Assembly: GCA_963966185.1 (NCBI GenBank)
Contig: CAWZYM010000272.1
Coordinates: 417,501 to 481,500 of the forward strand
DNA: 64,000 nt
Direction: 5' to 3'
DNA from: Rhabditoides inermis
Taxonomy: Eukaryota > Nematoda > Chromadorea > Rhabditida > Rhabditidae
In this document: positions 10,101 to 22,109 of the stretch, one piece after another
Numbering within the stretch: the stretch's first letter is position 1
How the letters are laid out: every line of letters starts with the position of its first letter
Program-made: the position numbers and the translations under genes
The notes under the pieces: generated by a model
Databases searched by the model: none
What the model was told of the DNA's origin: nothing
Seen by the model: only the letters and a program-made list of their open reading frames with translations

Positions 10101-11541
10101 ACAATGATGTCGTTGATGTCAAATGCTGCGTCCATAGACCGTTTCTGCGGCTGTAAAAATAACACACTGCAAAATATCACTATACAAAAATGCTTTTTTC
10201 ACACTACACTACCCTTTTTCACACTACTTCCACACATCAATATTTGCGTTTTCTATTTTGCAAACTTGTTTTTGTCCGCATCAACAAAAAAACTATTTTT
10301 TTTCATCTAACTTTGAAAGAAAAAGAAGTTATATGAAAATGAGTACTAATAATGCGATTACGCACCGCTCCTCTTTCCGCGATTCCATTGCCGCGCTTTT
10401 CGAGTGTCTCTTCTACGATCGTCTGCTCTGGTACAGACGGCAGCGGAGTCGAAGGCGGATCATCGACTGAAATGACTAAAGTAAAATAGCGGTTATCTGC
10501 GAATCACGACCACGTTCTACTTTTCAGGGTTTTTAACGGCCTCTCTCTACCATTGATAAACGCGATCTCAATTACAAACATCAACATTCTCAATACATTT
10601 ACAATAGGTAAGAGAGCAGAAGGCAGGAAATGTTTTTATAGCCCGCTTAAAAAACAGTGGCGACTTTTTGACTCGGAGTATTATTAAAATTATATTAATC
10701 TAACACTTTTTCAATTTTTGTGAAAGAACGACGATTCTGCGTTACTTTCGAATCTGCCACTGCCAAGACCAAGAATGCAGACAAAAATTTGAATTACCGG
10801 CTAACGCTTCAATACTGCACGTTGGGGTCGGAGACATAAGCGCAAACTAACTACGCCTTTTCGCTTGCTTCATGGCTCAGTGCATGTGCGCTGCGTTGTG
10901 GCTCCCGAGCTTCGCGGGTTCGATTCTGGTCACCGCCAAATGTTTTGCTCGTGTGAAAATGAGGAGTTGTGGCAGGTTGTGGCAGATTTAAGTCGCCACT
11001 GTTCTTTTAATGAATATCAGAAACTTTTTAATGAAAATCAGAAAAAAAATCGATCTTGATTGTTCATCTGATCGCGTGACAACTCGGTTTTTTCGAAGAA
11101 CACATTCTGCCGTGACTTCATAACAGTTCCAGCTCTTTTCCCTACGCTACAATGCGTGTGAGAGCCGCCGCGTGTTGTGTCTCTGGCGCACTTCCGAAAC
11201 GTCATTCCATGTTCAATCAAATACCGCGAACCGCGAATGTCTTCATAACATTGCATGTCTGCTTCGAGACAAACATTTGAGAACATTCAAGAGTTTGGCT
11301 ATGAGCTGAATACGATTTAGTTGTTTTCGGACATCAACCAACACTTTACAAGCATGTAAACAAATCACATTCACATGCACTAGTGGACTGGTGAAAAGTG
11401 AAAAGTGAAATGAAAAACAAAAACGAAACAGGTGTATGCGTCCACACTTTCAAACACACCTTTAGTGAGCTGCACTGTGGGTGGCTCCTTGCCTGGCTCA
11501 GAATAGCAACAGCAACATATCCGTTGCCGGAAGCCCTCCAT
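7110..11541 (-). CDS. Uncharacterised acidic protein with N-terminal cysteine cluster and poly-Glu tract
   Basis: Ten exons close in phase (read right to left): 11460-11541, 10366-10466, 10067-10150, 9805-9876, 9599-9697, 9050-9253, 8711-8986, 8312-8523, 8022-8222, 7110-7260; 493 residues. The start MEGFRQRICCCCYSEP follows a TTGCAG acceptor; four adjacent cysteines near the N terminus could be palmitoylated (inference). The body is strongly acidic and probably disordered, with a Lys/Glu segment (about residues 147-214), a run of 32 Glu, a short conserved-looking SYDMLKEQMMRMASQ helix, a Pro-rich stretch and more Glu runs. It ends DDEFPEKLI. I do not recognise the family and propose no function. 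Confidence 0.7.
7380..7865. mobile_element. Foldback element with tRNA-like segment
   Basis: Inverted arms at about 7380-7500 and 7745-7862 share TTGATGAGGCATCATTGCCT and CAAATCCTGAATGAGTCC with their complements. Between them a minus-strand tRNA-like stretch has A box TGGCCGAATGGT (7597-7608) and B box GGTTCGATTCC (7564-7574). It lies in the last intron of the acidic-protein gene. Confidence 0.75.
8867..8962 (-). repeat. Coding triplet repeat (poly-Glu, 32 codons)
   Basis: Thirty-two consecutive glutamate codons inside the exon 8711-8986, read on the minus strand. The plus strand shows an uninterrupted CCT repeat. Confidence 0.95.
10650..11020. mobile_element. tRNA-like SINE-type element with short inverted ends
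   Basis: Ends share AACAGTGGCGACT and its complement AGTCGCCACTGTT. Near the right end a plus-strand tRNA-like segment has an A box TGGCTCAGTGCA (10873-10884) and B box GGTTCGATTCT (10917-10927). It sits in the first intron of the acidic-protein gene. Confidence 0.6.
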
Positions 11542-12011
11542 ATCGAACGCACTGCAATTATGAATCATGCAGACCATAACAAATAGATTTGAAAACAAAC
11601 TCACAAAATAGTGAGTATATTGATATCACAGTACTACAAAAACAGTTATTTTTGAACAGTATAGACGAGGGGAGCAGTTTGAAACTGTGCCACTATTGTG
11701 AGTCGAAACTGGCACAGAGTTAAGAGAATGAGATCGAACTCGATTCGATGCGTTCCACTGTTTGTATTGTGAGCAAAGCAGAACGCAATAACGCATAAAA
11801 CAGAAAAGGGTGAGTGTGAGAGAGAAGAGGGGAGAGAGGGAGAGCGCGAGTTGGGAAAGAGAGAGAAACGATACAGTGATTCACTCCCTCAGTTATGGCA
11901 TATACTTATGATTTATAGATCAGTGAATGCATGCAAAACACGAAAGCTTTTGTGTTTGACAGTGAGAGCTAATTGTGCATTGCATGTGTGGGTAAAGAGG
12001 ATAAGAAGAGT

Positions 12012-12051
<40 letters not shown>

Positions 12052-12100
12052 GGAAGGAGTGAGAGAGAGAGAGAAACAGAGAAAGAGAGAGAGAGAGAGG

Positions 12101-12132
<32 letters not shown>

Positions 12133-12533
12133 CAGAGAGAGAAAAAGAGAGAGAAAGAGAGAGGCAGGGATCGAGGGAGACAGAGAGACAGAGAGACAGA
12201 AAAAGCAGAAAAGCCGCATTCTGCTGAGAGCGTTCTGGCGTGAAAGTGCCAAAGAAAAGGGGCGACGGCGATTGGAAGAAACGTAATCCGCTGACAATAG
12301 AGAGAGAGGCAAACGCGCAAACGGCTAATGATACTCGGTCTCAAATAGGAAACCTCTCATCCTCTCCATCCCTTCTCTCTCTCTCTCTCTCTCTCTCTCT
12401 TCCTCTCTCTTCTCCCTCTTTCTCTGTCTAGTTACGCGCAAGCGCAACAGCGCGCAGGCTACCAGAGAGTGATCAAATGCCTCGGCGATCTCCCAACAGC
12501 AACACGCAGTGAGTCAAGAAGTGAGTGAGTGAG

Positions 12534-12573
<40 letters not shown>

Positions 12574-12752
12574 AGAGAGAGAGAGATAGAAAGAGATAAA
12601 GAGAAAATTCCACCCTCTCACCCCGGTACTCACGCTAGAGAGCGCAGTGATAGAGGAGGGCGCAGACACAGCAGGGGCATTGTTTGACTATCACTTCCGC
12701 TGCCGTTGAGGCATGGCGTGCGGGTGTGTGGAATTCGTCCCGGCAGGATGCA

Positions 12753-12788
<36 letters not shown>

Positions 12789-14720
12789 GATATATTACGA
12801 GATCGAGAGAGCGAGAGAGAAAGCGAGAAATGAACGAGAAGGGGGGGGGGGGAGACGCGTCCACATTGTGCTTTCTTCTAACGAGCACCGCCGCAACCGC
12901 AATCAGCTGACTAACACAAAACACACAGCGCGAAGTGGAAAGTGGCGGCTTCGTTAACACTCATGATGATAACATCGCTCTGATACTGTTGCTAATCAGC
13001 TAATGAGATTATCGGTGGAGGTGTGCGTGTGTGAGTGAGTGAATGAGAGACGAGTGTGTGGTGAATGGCTACTTCACCCGCAGCCATGACAACCTGCCAG
13101 CGATATACCTCTCAAAACCTCGTTAGTTTGAAGATTAATGCCAAACTCAACTGCAATGATAGAAGTGGAAACGGTAGTTTCGACGAGGGAGAGAAATGTC
13201 TAGACAAGACAGCAAGCTCGACAAAGATCACGAGCGCTTCTTTTCGAGTTGGAAACTCTCCACGGACCAAGAGAGCAGATGTGGAGAAAAAGATGGGAAG
13301 CGAGCGGAGAGAGAGAGAATGGGAGAGAGAGAGAGTGAGAGAGAGAGAAAGAGGAGAGGGATAAAAAAACCGTCAATGGGTCAATAATTGAAGCGCATCT
13401 TCGAAGAGCTCGTTGCAACAAAAAAAACAGCGATGCCAGTCCGAATTCATTTTCATAGTGCATACGCCAAATGTAGAGAACAAGAATGAATGTTCTGTAA
13501 ATGACACGTGTTCGCGGAATAGAATTGAGAAAGCGAGAGAGAGAGGCGTGATTCGTTGTTTTCTTTCGTTCCGCGCGAAAAAGTTAGTCATCTCGATTTT
13601 TTAGAGCAACGAAAAATGCGAGCGATGAGTTGCGTAAATGAATCCAATCTAATAAAGTTAATTATGAAGCAGGTAAGAGTCGCTACTTATCTATGCAATC
13701 GGCTGATCGCTGATTTGCCTTTGTCTCTTATCAGCCAATGTTTGCTCTCGAAATCGCGGCACCGGAAATCAAACACACCGCAACATCTAGTCGATATCAC
13801 TAGATAAACAATGATTACGTGTTTGATCACTGAACATAAATCGAGCTGCCAGTGTTGATAATTTTATTTTTTTTATAAAAAAAAACACTGCATCGACTGT
13901 ATTTGAATCATCGTCCTGATTTTCTTTTTACAGCTGCATCCCTCAGACGAAACTTTGTTGAACGCCAGTTGATTATGTTCTGGAAAATGTTCCATGTTTT
14001 TGTGAGCAACACTGGCGTTTGCCACTTTACCCGGAACGCTCTTTACTTAACAAAGAAGAACTCTGGGGCAGCATTGACAAAAAAGAGTCGCTCTCTATCC
14101 AGTCAAATTTAGAATTAATCAGCTCTGATCGCACAGTTTGGCTGCGCTCTTTTTTCACCGAGTTGACAGAGATGTCGAGATAGCGCGTTCTTGCAGAGAG
14201 CGCAGACGGGTTCAGTCGTTTTGACACGGCGGGGTCAGCTGAACCGCGAGTGCCATTGTGGCACTACGAAGTGTACAAAATAAATCAAATATTGTAATTT
14301 CTGAGAGTTTCGTGAACAAAGAAAGTTGGGTATGTTTTAGTCCGATTGACACGCATTCCAAAACTCACACGGAGTTCTTGTTTAACACCAATAGGTTTTT
14401 ATCTGTAGACTGATGGCGAGATGTTGTGCGAGGAGATATCTGCGCCCCGACCAGTTGGTTAGAACGGAGATCTCAGTGTTTGTACGGCAAGTGTGTTGTG
14501 TTGTTTGAAAACAATACACGACTCAGTGAGTATACTGTTTCTAGCGAGATAACAACAATTTTATACGTACATAACTTCAAAACATGTTTCGAAAATATAA
14601 TTTGTACATAATATTGAGTACTCATGTAATACTTGTACATAATATTAATAACAAATTATTATATCACAGTTTACTATTTTTAACATGAAAAATTGTCTTA
14701 TACATAACATAACAATGTTG
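11542..14720. other. Long gap with purine-rich simple sequence
   Basis: Between the acidic-protein start and the RNase H1 stop I see no gene. It holds (GA)n/(GAAA)-type tracts at 11818-12210, (CT)n at 12370-12423, GTGAGT-type repeats at 12510-12595 and GA tracts at 12757-12830 and 13300-13365. It probably contains the acidic gene's promoter and trans-spliced leader region. Confidence 0.5.
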
Positions 14721-14756
14721 TCACCATTGCGAGCGGTGTCTCCGTGAACGGTCTGA

Positions 14757-14823
<67 letters not shown>

Positions 14824-17800
14824 TCCCTCCCCCCTCCCCCCCTCACCCCTCCTGCCCCTCCCTCTGCTGAGTGACCGTGCCCTTCTCCTCGCCCCCTCGA
14901 TCGCCTGTCTCGCCAGTCCGTCCGCCTCCTCGTTCCCCCATTCCCCACTGTGCGCGTAGACGTGTTCCATGCTCACAGGCGCCGGAAAATTGCGCACGAT
15001 CCTCGCTAGGCTGTAATTTGAAAAGACAAAAATCCGGTGGCAGGTTGCTGTGTTATTTAGTTTTCGGCGTTTTTATTTATTGTCCATCATCCAGCATGAC
15101 ATCCTCTCTTCTGTACTTTAAATCATATTTGCTCAAATATAATTGACTCTTGATCAATTACTTAATTTGCTAGTAGTGAGTTTTTTCTTCGAATAGACAG
15201 AGACGTTATCTACAATGCTACACGTTCCATCTTTGATGGGAAAAATATCGTATACTCAATGGCGTAAACTGTGTCGAAAATTATGTGCCTGTGGGAGTCT
15301 GTGGGACTTCGTAAAGCATTAATTCAGAATCGCTTTGAGTATCGCACTAGAGGTGGCCAGTCAAACGACCGAAACGGACGAAAAGCCTTTACTCGAGATA
15401 GATGTGCTCACCGTGTATACTCCCTGTCGAACCTGCCATAGTTGCCAGTGACAAAGAGCGCTCGTATCATGGGCAGGTAATCTGTGCGCAGGATGACCGA
15501 CTCGCGTCTGAAAGTTGCATTTCGAGCAGCACTCAAGACCATGACATGTGACACTCTACTACAACCCCATTGTTGACAGGCGTTTCAAGCATTCTTGTGG
15601 TGTGATAAAAAAAAAACCCGAAATGAATGGCGTGTGTACCTATAGTTGTGCCAGCCTCGAATGAGGTCTAGCGCCATGCAAGCAGCTGTGATCTCGGCCA
15701 CTCCACTGTTGTGCTCAACGCTCTGCAGTTTGATGCTCCTGTAAAATATATGAATAATTTTTTTTATAATTTTATATAATTTTATAGTTTTATAAGAATA
15801 TATTATATTTTATATGTTTGTTAGCTATAGAATTCATATATATACTCAGACTGTTCGTAAAAATGAATGCTGAAAATGGCAAAATATGATTATATTTGCC
15901 ATTTCTCACTCAGAAACGCACGGTTATAACTATATTAGGGGCGGCGCGCAGCGCCGCCCGTTTGTTTTGATCTTTGGCGCGCGCAGCACGCCACCCCCAA
16001 GCTACACACCAATTCCTCTATCCCAATACGATATACCCCATAGTATGTGTTTTTTTGTTAGAATATCATTTAGTAAGACCAATGAACATTAAACAACAAA
16101 TAGAAATATCGATTGTGGTATCAAAAATACAAAAAAGAGCGTTTCGCTCACTCTGCCACTAAACGTGTTTACGACGACGACGACGACGACGACTACGCGC
16201 ATCACGTAAGCCCCGCCCAAAGCGCGTATGCTCATTGGCGTTTCCCAACTGCTGAGCGCACTCTCATTGGCCGAGCGCGTCGTTTGCCCCGCCTCCCTCT
16301 GCTTGTTAGTGAATTTCGAGTTGTTGTTTCCGATTGTTGTTTTATATGTGTTTTTGTAATTTATATCGGTTTTTCGGCACCTTCCAGTATTGTGTAACAC
16401 ATTTCTGAATATCGCAAAGTCCTATATGACGCTCTTCTATAGGGCGCGGCGGGTGCACAAATTGCGTGATTTTGTGAATGATGTCAATACTTGAAATTTG
16501 CTTCATTGTTCTGTTTTTGTTAATGGAAATAGGATCACAATACGTTTATCATATATTATAAATACTCAAACTCAATTAAAAACCATTCCATGCTTTTGTC
16601 GCACAAAATGAAAAGGATGCGGGTTGGCTGCGGCGATTACAGTACCACGGCTCGATACTAGGTCCGGCAAACTTGAATAGAGAGAATCGCGTGAATATAC
16701 TGTGTTGTTTGTGTAGTGATATTGTTTCAATGATTCAGGTGACAACAACGTGTTGCGTACAACAACGTGTTGCGTACGTAGTATAACAACGTGTTTTATT
16801 GATTGGCATGTATCGATTGATTGTAGGGACGACTGTAGTGGCAGTCCGTGCGCGGCGGGAGCTGTGTTTGTGGACGGCGTCGCCCGATTCACGTGTGTCT
16901 GCCCGCCCGGTCGCATAGGTCAGCCATCCTTCTCCCAAAAGTAGACGTCAGACTCAACTTTTGCTGGCGAACGACCCTAAGAAAGATCTCGGAACTCCAG
17001 AAAGTGCATTTTTGTATCATGAAGCGGCTTTTTGATACATCAAGTCTGATTTCGCCCATAGTGGGATGGAACTGCTAGCTACATTAAAAAAGATGAGGAG
17101 GGTTCTCGACTATATCCCCTTTTCCCTCTCGATCGATACTCCCCCTAGGTCTGCTGTGTGAACTGGCTGACCCGTGTGTCTCCTCTCCCTGTCAGTTGGG
17201 TGGGGTGTGCGAGGCGGACCCTACTGGCGCCTATTCCTGCAGGTGCAAGCCTGGATTCACGGTGCGTCCGGATGGTCCCTGTGTATTGGTTATTGATTGA
17301 ATTAGGGCTCTCACTGCGAGAAGAGCGTGGACTATTGCTCTCTGCCCGATGCGTGCTACCACGACGGCCGCTGCCGCAACACACCCGGCGGATTCGCGTG
17401 CGACTGCCCCAAGGTACTGTACTCAGGGTTACTGTATGTTATGTCTACCGTACCCAGGGCTACATTGGCAAGCGATGTGAGGAGCTGGAGGATGCGTGCG
17501 CGGGGCAGCCCTGCCTCAACTCTGGCACGTGTATCGATCGAATCGGGAGCTATGAGTGCGCCTGCATGACCGGCTGGTCGGGAGACAGGTGGGTGATGTC
17601 GATTGATGACGTAATCATTTTTTTTCTCGTTTGTTTGAGATGCAAGACGCGGTGTGCGGACAACTTCTACGGGTCTCGCTGCGAGCACTACATGTCCAAC
17701 TGTGTTGTGGACGGCGGGTGTCTGAACGGCGGAGAGTGTGAGCCCGACGGGGTCTGTCTGTGCCCTCCCGGATTCGGCGGCAGAAGGTCAGCACATCCCT

Positions 17801-20697
17801 CCGTTTCCGTCATTGTTGTTCAGATGCGAGACGTCTCTGGACCCGTGTGCGTCTGCCGGCTGCTTTGGCAACCAGCGATGCATTCCGGACGGCTTGGGAG
17901 GAGCCGTGTGTGCCTGCCCGTCTGGATTCACCGGATTCGGATGCATGCAACAGGTACGCGATAGGATGATTGATTGATTGCATACTACATAGTATTGATT
18001 GATTACAGGCGTCGCAGTGCTCTTCCAACCCCTGTGAGCACGGAGGAGTGTGCTCTGACCTACCCGATGGTGGGGGGTACGAGTGTGCGTGTGGTGTGGG
18101 CTACTTTGGCCGCAACTGCGAGCTCTCTGTCGACCACTGTGCCGGCTCTCCCTGTGAGAATGGAGGACAGTGTGTGAACAGCGCGCGCGGATTCGAGTGC
18201 CACTGCACCGCTGCCTTCTACGGCGCGCGCTGCCATATGAAGAGGGATCCCTGTCGACTCAACAGGTATGCCAACCTGTGTGTTATTGATTGATTATCGA
18301 TTGCAGGTGTGACAACGAGGCGGAGTGTGTGCCTTCGGTGGACCACCGCGACTATACGTGTGCCTGCCGCGATGTGTTCAAGGGACGGTTCTGCGAGCTG
18401 GTGAGGATTAGAATTGGACATGAGGTTATCGATTGGTTTTCAGGACGTGGACGAGTGTGTGTCTGACCCGTGTCGGAATGGTGGAGTGTGTCGGAATACG
18501 CGTGGCTCGTTCACTTGCCAGTGTGCTGTGGGATTCACCGGACGCACCTGCGAGAAGAACATCGACGAGTGCGCCAGTGGTACGTGGAAGATTGATTGAT
18601 GAAGGTGTGGTCAGTCTCTTCGAAACAGCTCTTTCAAAACTATTTTGAAACTAGCTGTTTGGTCGTGTTTCCTGGCGTTTCGAAGTCGGTATGGAAGGAA
18701 GTTTCGAAGATATTGACCGCTACTTTATCGATTGAATTGATTGCAGCCCCGTGTCTGAACAAGGAACGTGTGTGGACGGCTTGGGCGACTTCTCTTGTAT
18801 GTGCCCTCCCGGACTGACGGGCCGCCGATGCGGGATTGACGTGGATGACTGCGCCTCCAACCCGTGCCACAACGGAGCCACCTGTGTGGATGGGGTGAGG
18901 GCAGGAGACATCAAATCAAATGTTTATCCAGAATCGCTTATTCATGTGCATTTTGGATTGCAAGCATGAGAGATGGTTTGGTTAGCGCTGGGGAAAGGGA
19001 TCGTTCCATTTTCGGCGGTCGTTGGTCACCGTCCGCAAGCAGACATGGCAGGAGTGATTCTCGTGTTCAGGTGAACAGCTACACGTGTGTGTGCGCCGCC
19101 GGATTCTCGGGCCGCGACTGCCATAGGAATGATGACATGTATATAGTGTATAGTTTTGTAGTGTTGTAGTAATTGTATATGTATATTTTAATATTTGGCG
19201 TAATCAATTCATGATGTATACGTTTTGTTGTTATGTCTATCCAAATATACATTGTAGTTTATGTAATATTATGCACAGATATAGATATTTGAATAAATGT
19301 ATACTTTATTTTCGTAAATCAAATTGAGAAAAAAATTTCTTCGAAATTTGAGAAAAGGACAACCATTCTCTTTCGAAAAGTACAGAAGTAAAGAGGAGGG
19401 GTTTGTTTTGATCTAATTCAACAAAAGCGCATGCATAAAATCTATTCGCAACTGACTAAAATTTCAAAACAAACCTGATCTTTCTAATCGGTGAAAAGAA
19501 ATCATAATGTGCACTATAAAATTTTGATTTTGTTGCAAGTTACTTGTTAGGATTGAGTTGAACATTGAAAGTACCAAAAATCAACTTTCAACAAAACATC
19601 ATTGTTATATAACATAGCCACAATATAACATCAAGTAAGCAATGTTTTGTTTTTCTTTAAAAATAACATGAAAGAACGGTCTGAAGTAACAAAAAATGTA
19701 TTGAAATATGCATGCCCTGCACAAAAATCACATCAAAGTGCTTCTTTTAGAGTAAATAAAACATCGTTTGAAAGAGCAGGTTTGTTTTGAAATTTTAGTC
19801 AGTTGCGAATAGATTTTATGCATGCGCTTTTGTTGAATTAGATCAAAACAAACCCCTCCTCTTTACTTCTGTACTTTTCGAAAGAGAATTAGGTAATTCT
19901 TAAATATCACAAAACTATGTTACTTTGAATTATTGACACTGGGGACTGCAAAACGCTTTCAGTAACAAGTCGTAACTTAATACATATATACCATGTTGGC
20001 ACAACACAATGAAACAGTTGAGAAGGCTGATCATGTACAATTTTCGAAACGCGCGCCAAATGTAAAGGTTAAAGCACAAAAAGCAAACTCCATAGATCTT
20101 CGTGCCACCTTTACACACAAAATCCTTCAATCGTTTGCACAAAAATTATATATTAAGTCTCAGCGCAAAAAATAAAAAAATCTGTAAAAGATAAACCTGA
20201 TTCACATTCAGATAAAACCACACAACGACGACTTATAAGACTACATTCCACCCGCATTCGATTTACAGACACCGAAACAGTACAGTAATCTCATACACTG
20301 CTCAACAATTTTTTTTAAATCTGTTCTCAAACAGTTGTGTGTGTGAGAAGCGTGTGAGAAGCGGGCATGAAATCATCAAAAAAAAACTACTCAATTCGTT
20401 TTCACCTGTTGAGAGGATGTGCGTGGTCGAAGAATATTCCGACTCCCGACGCGATTCCATCCACGCAGCTGCCATCAGTGTACACCTGTGCAACGTCATA
20501 GTGTTCGGAGAACCGTATGGTGCACATCGAAACGAGTTAATGTTTTTTTAGGCAAACTATATATAGTCAGATGTCAGAATCAGCGTTAGCCGCCGCACGC
20601 GAATAGTAGGCACGCGACGAGGACCTGGCTCTCTCTTTTATAGTACTTTCTTCTGACCGTGGGAAGAGAGAGAGAGCGAGAGAGAGCGAGAGCGAGA

Positions 20698-20764
<67 letters not shown>

Positions 20765-21198
20765 CGGACTGATTGCTTATTGAAAGTGTTTATTGAACGT
20801 TTTATAGGTGTCCTCCACTTTCACTGTATGCAAACGGTGTTTGTGCAAAATTAAAGAGTTTCGCTCCTTGAATACGCTTCAATTAGTCAATACCAAGTAC
20901 TTCCCTATTTTTACGAAAACAATGACTCACGACTATAGAGTGCTCTCGTTTCTTCTGTATAACATTGTGGTTTGCGTCCATTTGCGATTGCTGAAAAACA
21001 AAAAAAGAAGAAAATGACTAAATCAAACGTAAACTTACTTCTGTAGAGATCTCAGAGTCCGCATCGTCTGAGGCTAAAGCGTCAGATTCATTCTGTTCCT
21101 GTACTGCAATCGCTTCGAACTGTTCCCGCAGCTTCTCTCTTTCGAACAGAGACCGACGACTCAGGCGTCGCTGCAATGCGCCACATTACTCGAACGTC

Positions 21199-21249
<51 letters not shown>

Positions 21250-21873
21250 TCTATCTCTCTCTCTCTCGCTCTCCTCACCCCATCATCGACGACTGACCTG
21301 GTGGCTACATCGGCGGACGTGGCTGGGCAGTCGGCCACACCTGTGGTGGCTTCACACTGTGTTGCCGCCCCGTTCTCCTGCGCCTCCTGACTCTCTGCAA
21401 CGGCACTGCTCCTCGACTGCTCCTGCTCCTCGTCTGCTCCCGCGCTGCTCCTGTGCTCCTCGTCGTCTTCTCCCGCCCCTTCCTCGTCCTCATCGAACAC
21501 GTCAGCTTCCTCTGGCTGTGTCGGCAGCTCAATCTCCACACTTTCTTTAAGCGACGAATGCGTGGCAGACTCGGCGGCAGCCTCGGCCGCCGGAGGCTCT
21601 TCTATCTTCTCTGCAAGTAAGTCGTAAACAACAAAACAACACGTGAACACTAAGCATTACTGAAAAGCATGTGTGTCTTTCAAACGGTCGAAACTACTTT
21701 GCAACGCAGGTTCGTGTTGTTCAACGACTTTCGAGGAAGAAGATACATATGTAGTTGGGAGGAGAACGCCCGCTACTTTCTGTAACTTCACCTGGTGCGA
21801 CTTTGGTGGTGAGCGAGACCCTTCCCGCATGCCCGCGACAGCACAGTCGGCTGAGCAGGACTGACACGTTCAT
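14721..21873 (-). CDS. Ribonuclease H1-type protein
   Basis: Degrades the RNA strand of RNA-DNA hybrids. Eight exons close in phase: 21792-21873, 21279-21610, 21039-21170, 20406-20485, 15640-15738, 15412-15507, 14847-15010 and 14721-14752; 338 residues. The C-terminal half is a complete RNase H domain (about residues 183-310) with all four carboxylates: [23 protein letters not shown] and [11 protein letters not shown], plus the catalytic-loop [12 protein letters not shown] histidine. The N-terminal half lacks the usual hybrid-binding domain and is instead acidic and Ala/Glu-rich. The first residues ([18 protein letters not shown]) could be a mitochondrial presequence. The last small intron holds a 60-base GA tract; unspliced reading would run to 14698. 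The intron 15739-20405 contains an EGF-repeat gene on the other strand. Confidence 0.85.
14761..14822. repeat. (CT)n microsatellite near the RNase H1 3' end
   Basis: About 60 bases of nearly uninterrupted CT, in the final short intron of the RNase H1 model or, if unspliced, encoding Arg-Glu repeats. Confidence 0.95.
15939..15959. repeat. GC-rich perfect hairpin
   Basis: Nine-base arms GGGCGGCGC and GCGCCGCCC around a three-base loop, in otherwise AT-rich intronic sequence of RNase H1. Confidence 0.8.
16150..16305. promoter_or_regulatory. Possible promoter block with CCAAT-type and GC boxes
   Basis: Two ATTGG (inverted CCAAT) motifs at about 16234 and 16266 and GC boxes (CCCCGCCC, CCCCGCC) follow a short (GAC)n run. 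The block lies about 550 bases upstream of the first recognisable EGF exon, so it may drive that gene. This is inference from motif content only. Confidence 0.3.
16827..19169 (+). CDS. EGF-repeat protein nested in RNase H1 intron (5' end unclear)
   Basis: A chain of small exons encodes about eleven tandem EGF-like modules, including calcium-binding types ([35 protein letters not shown]). Typical six-cysteine spacing and GF/YxGxxC ends are clear. Main exon blocks: 16827-16917, 17149-17263, 17307-17414, 17460-17589, 17640-17788, 17822-17951, 18009-18267, 18307-18401, 18445-18580, 18747-18894 and 19072-19169. No signal peptide, start codon, DSL domain or membrane segment was found, and the C-terminal tail is short, so it may be incomplete or a fragment. 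One exon near 18763 breaks frame within an EGF module unless a weak acceptor is used. Function unknown; such modules mediate extracellular protein contacts. Confidence 0.7.
18603..18722. repeat. Foldback repeat family A, copy 3 (diverged)
   Basis: Begins TGGTCAGTCTCTTCGAAA and ends with a degenerate complement ending TTGACCGC. It occupies an intron of the EGF gene immediately before the frame-broken exon. Confidence 0.65.
19292..19297 (+). terminator. Polyadenylation signal of EGF gene
   Basis: AATAAA about 120 bases after the stop codon. Confidence 0.5.
19362..19892. mobile_element. Foldback element family B, copy 1
   Basis: Arms of about 115 bases (19364-19478 and 19778-19890) are almost perfect inverted copies, containing AAAAGCGCATGCATAAAAT. 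The spacer is AT-rich and non-coding. A related element lies at 40011-40335. Confidence 0.85.
20670..20762. repeat. (GA)n microsatellite in RNase H1 intron
   Basis: About 90 bases of GA repeats between RNase H1 exons three and four. The next intron carries CT at 21199-21246. Confidence 0.95.
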
Positions 21874-22109
21874 TCTGAAACGAAACCGCCACGTACTTCA
21901 AATAAACGCAGCGAACGGCCGGATGAAATAGTGGAAGTCTTTTCCAACTTTTTGCGAAAGCGTGGCGGTAGGCATGTCATTGTGAAAGTACGGCACACTC
22001 ATACGGTTATAAGATTTGCGCGGATGTGCGTAGAATCAAGTTACACTGAGGGTTCCCTCTCACTTGTACTCTCACTTGTGCCAATTGCCTCCATGGAAAC
22101 CGCATGGAA

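Noticed and set aside
11851..12286. Arg-Glu and Ser-Leu rich open frames on both strands
   Set aside because: They are translations of GA/CT dinucleotide repeats, which have no stop codons in most frames.
12424..12512. Possible short plus-strand exon after a CT tract (YAQAQQRAGYQRVIKCLGDL)
   Set aside because: Acceptor and donor exist, but no partner exons of a gene could be found on either side.
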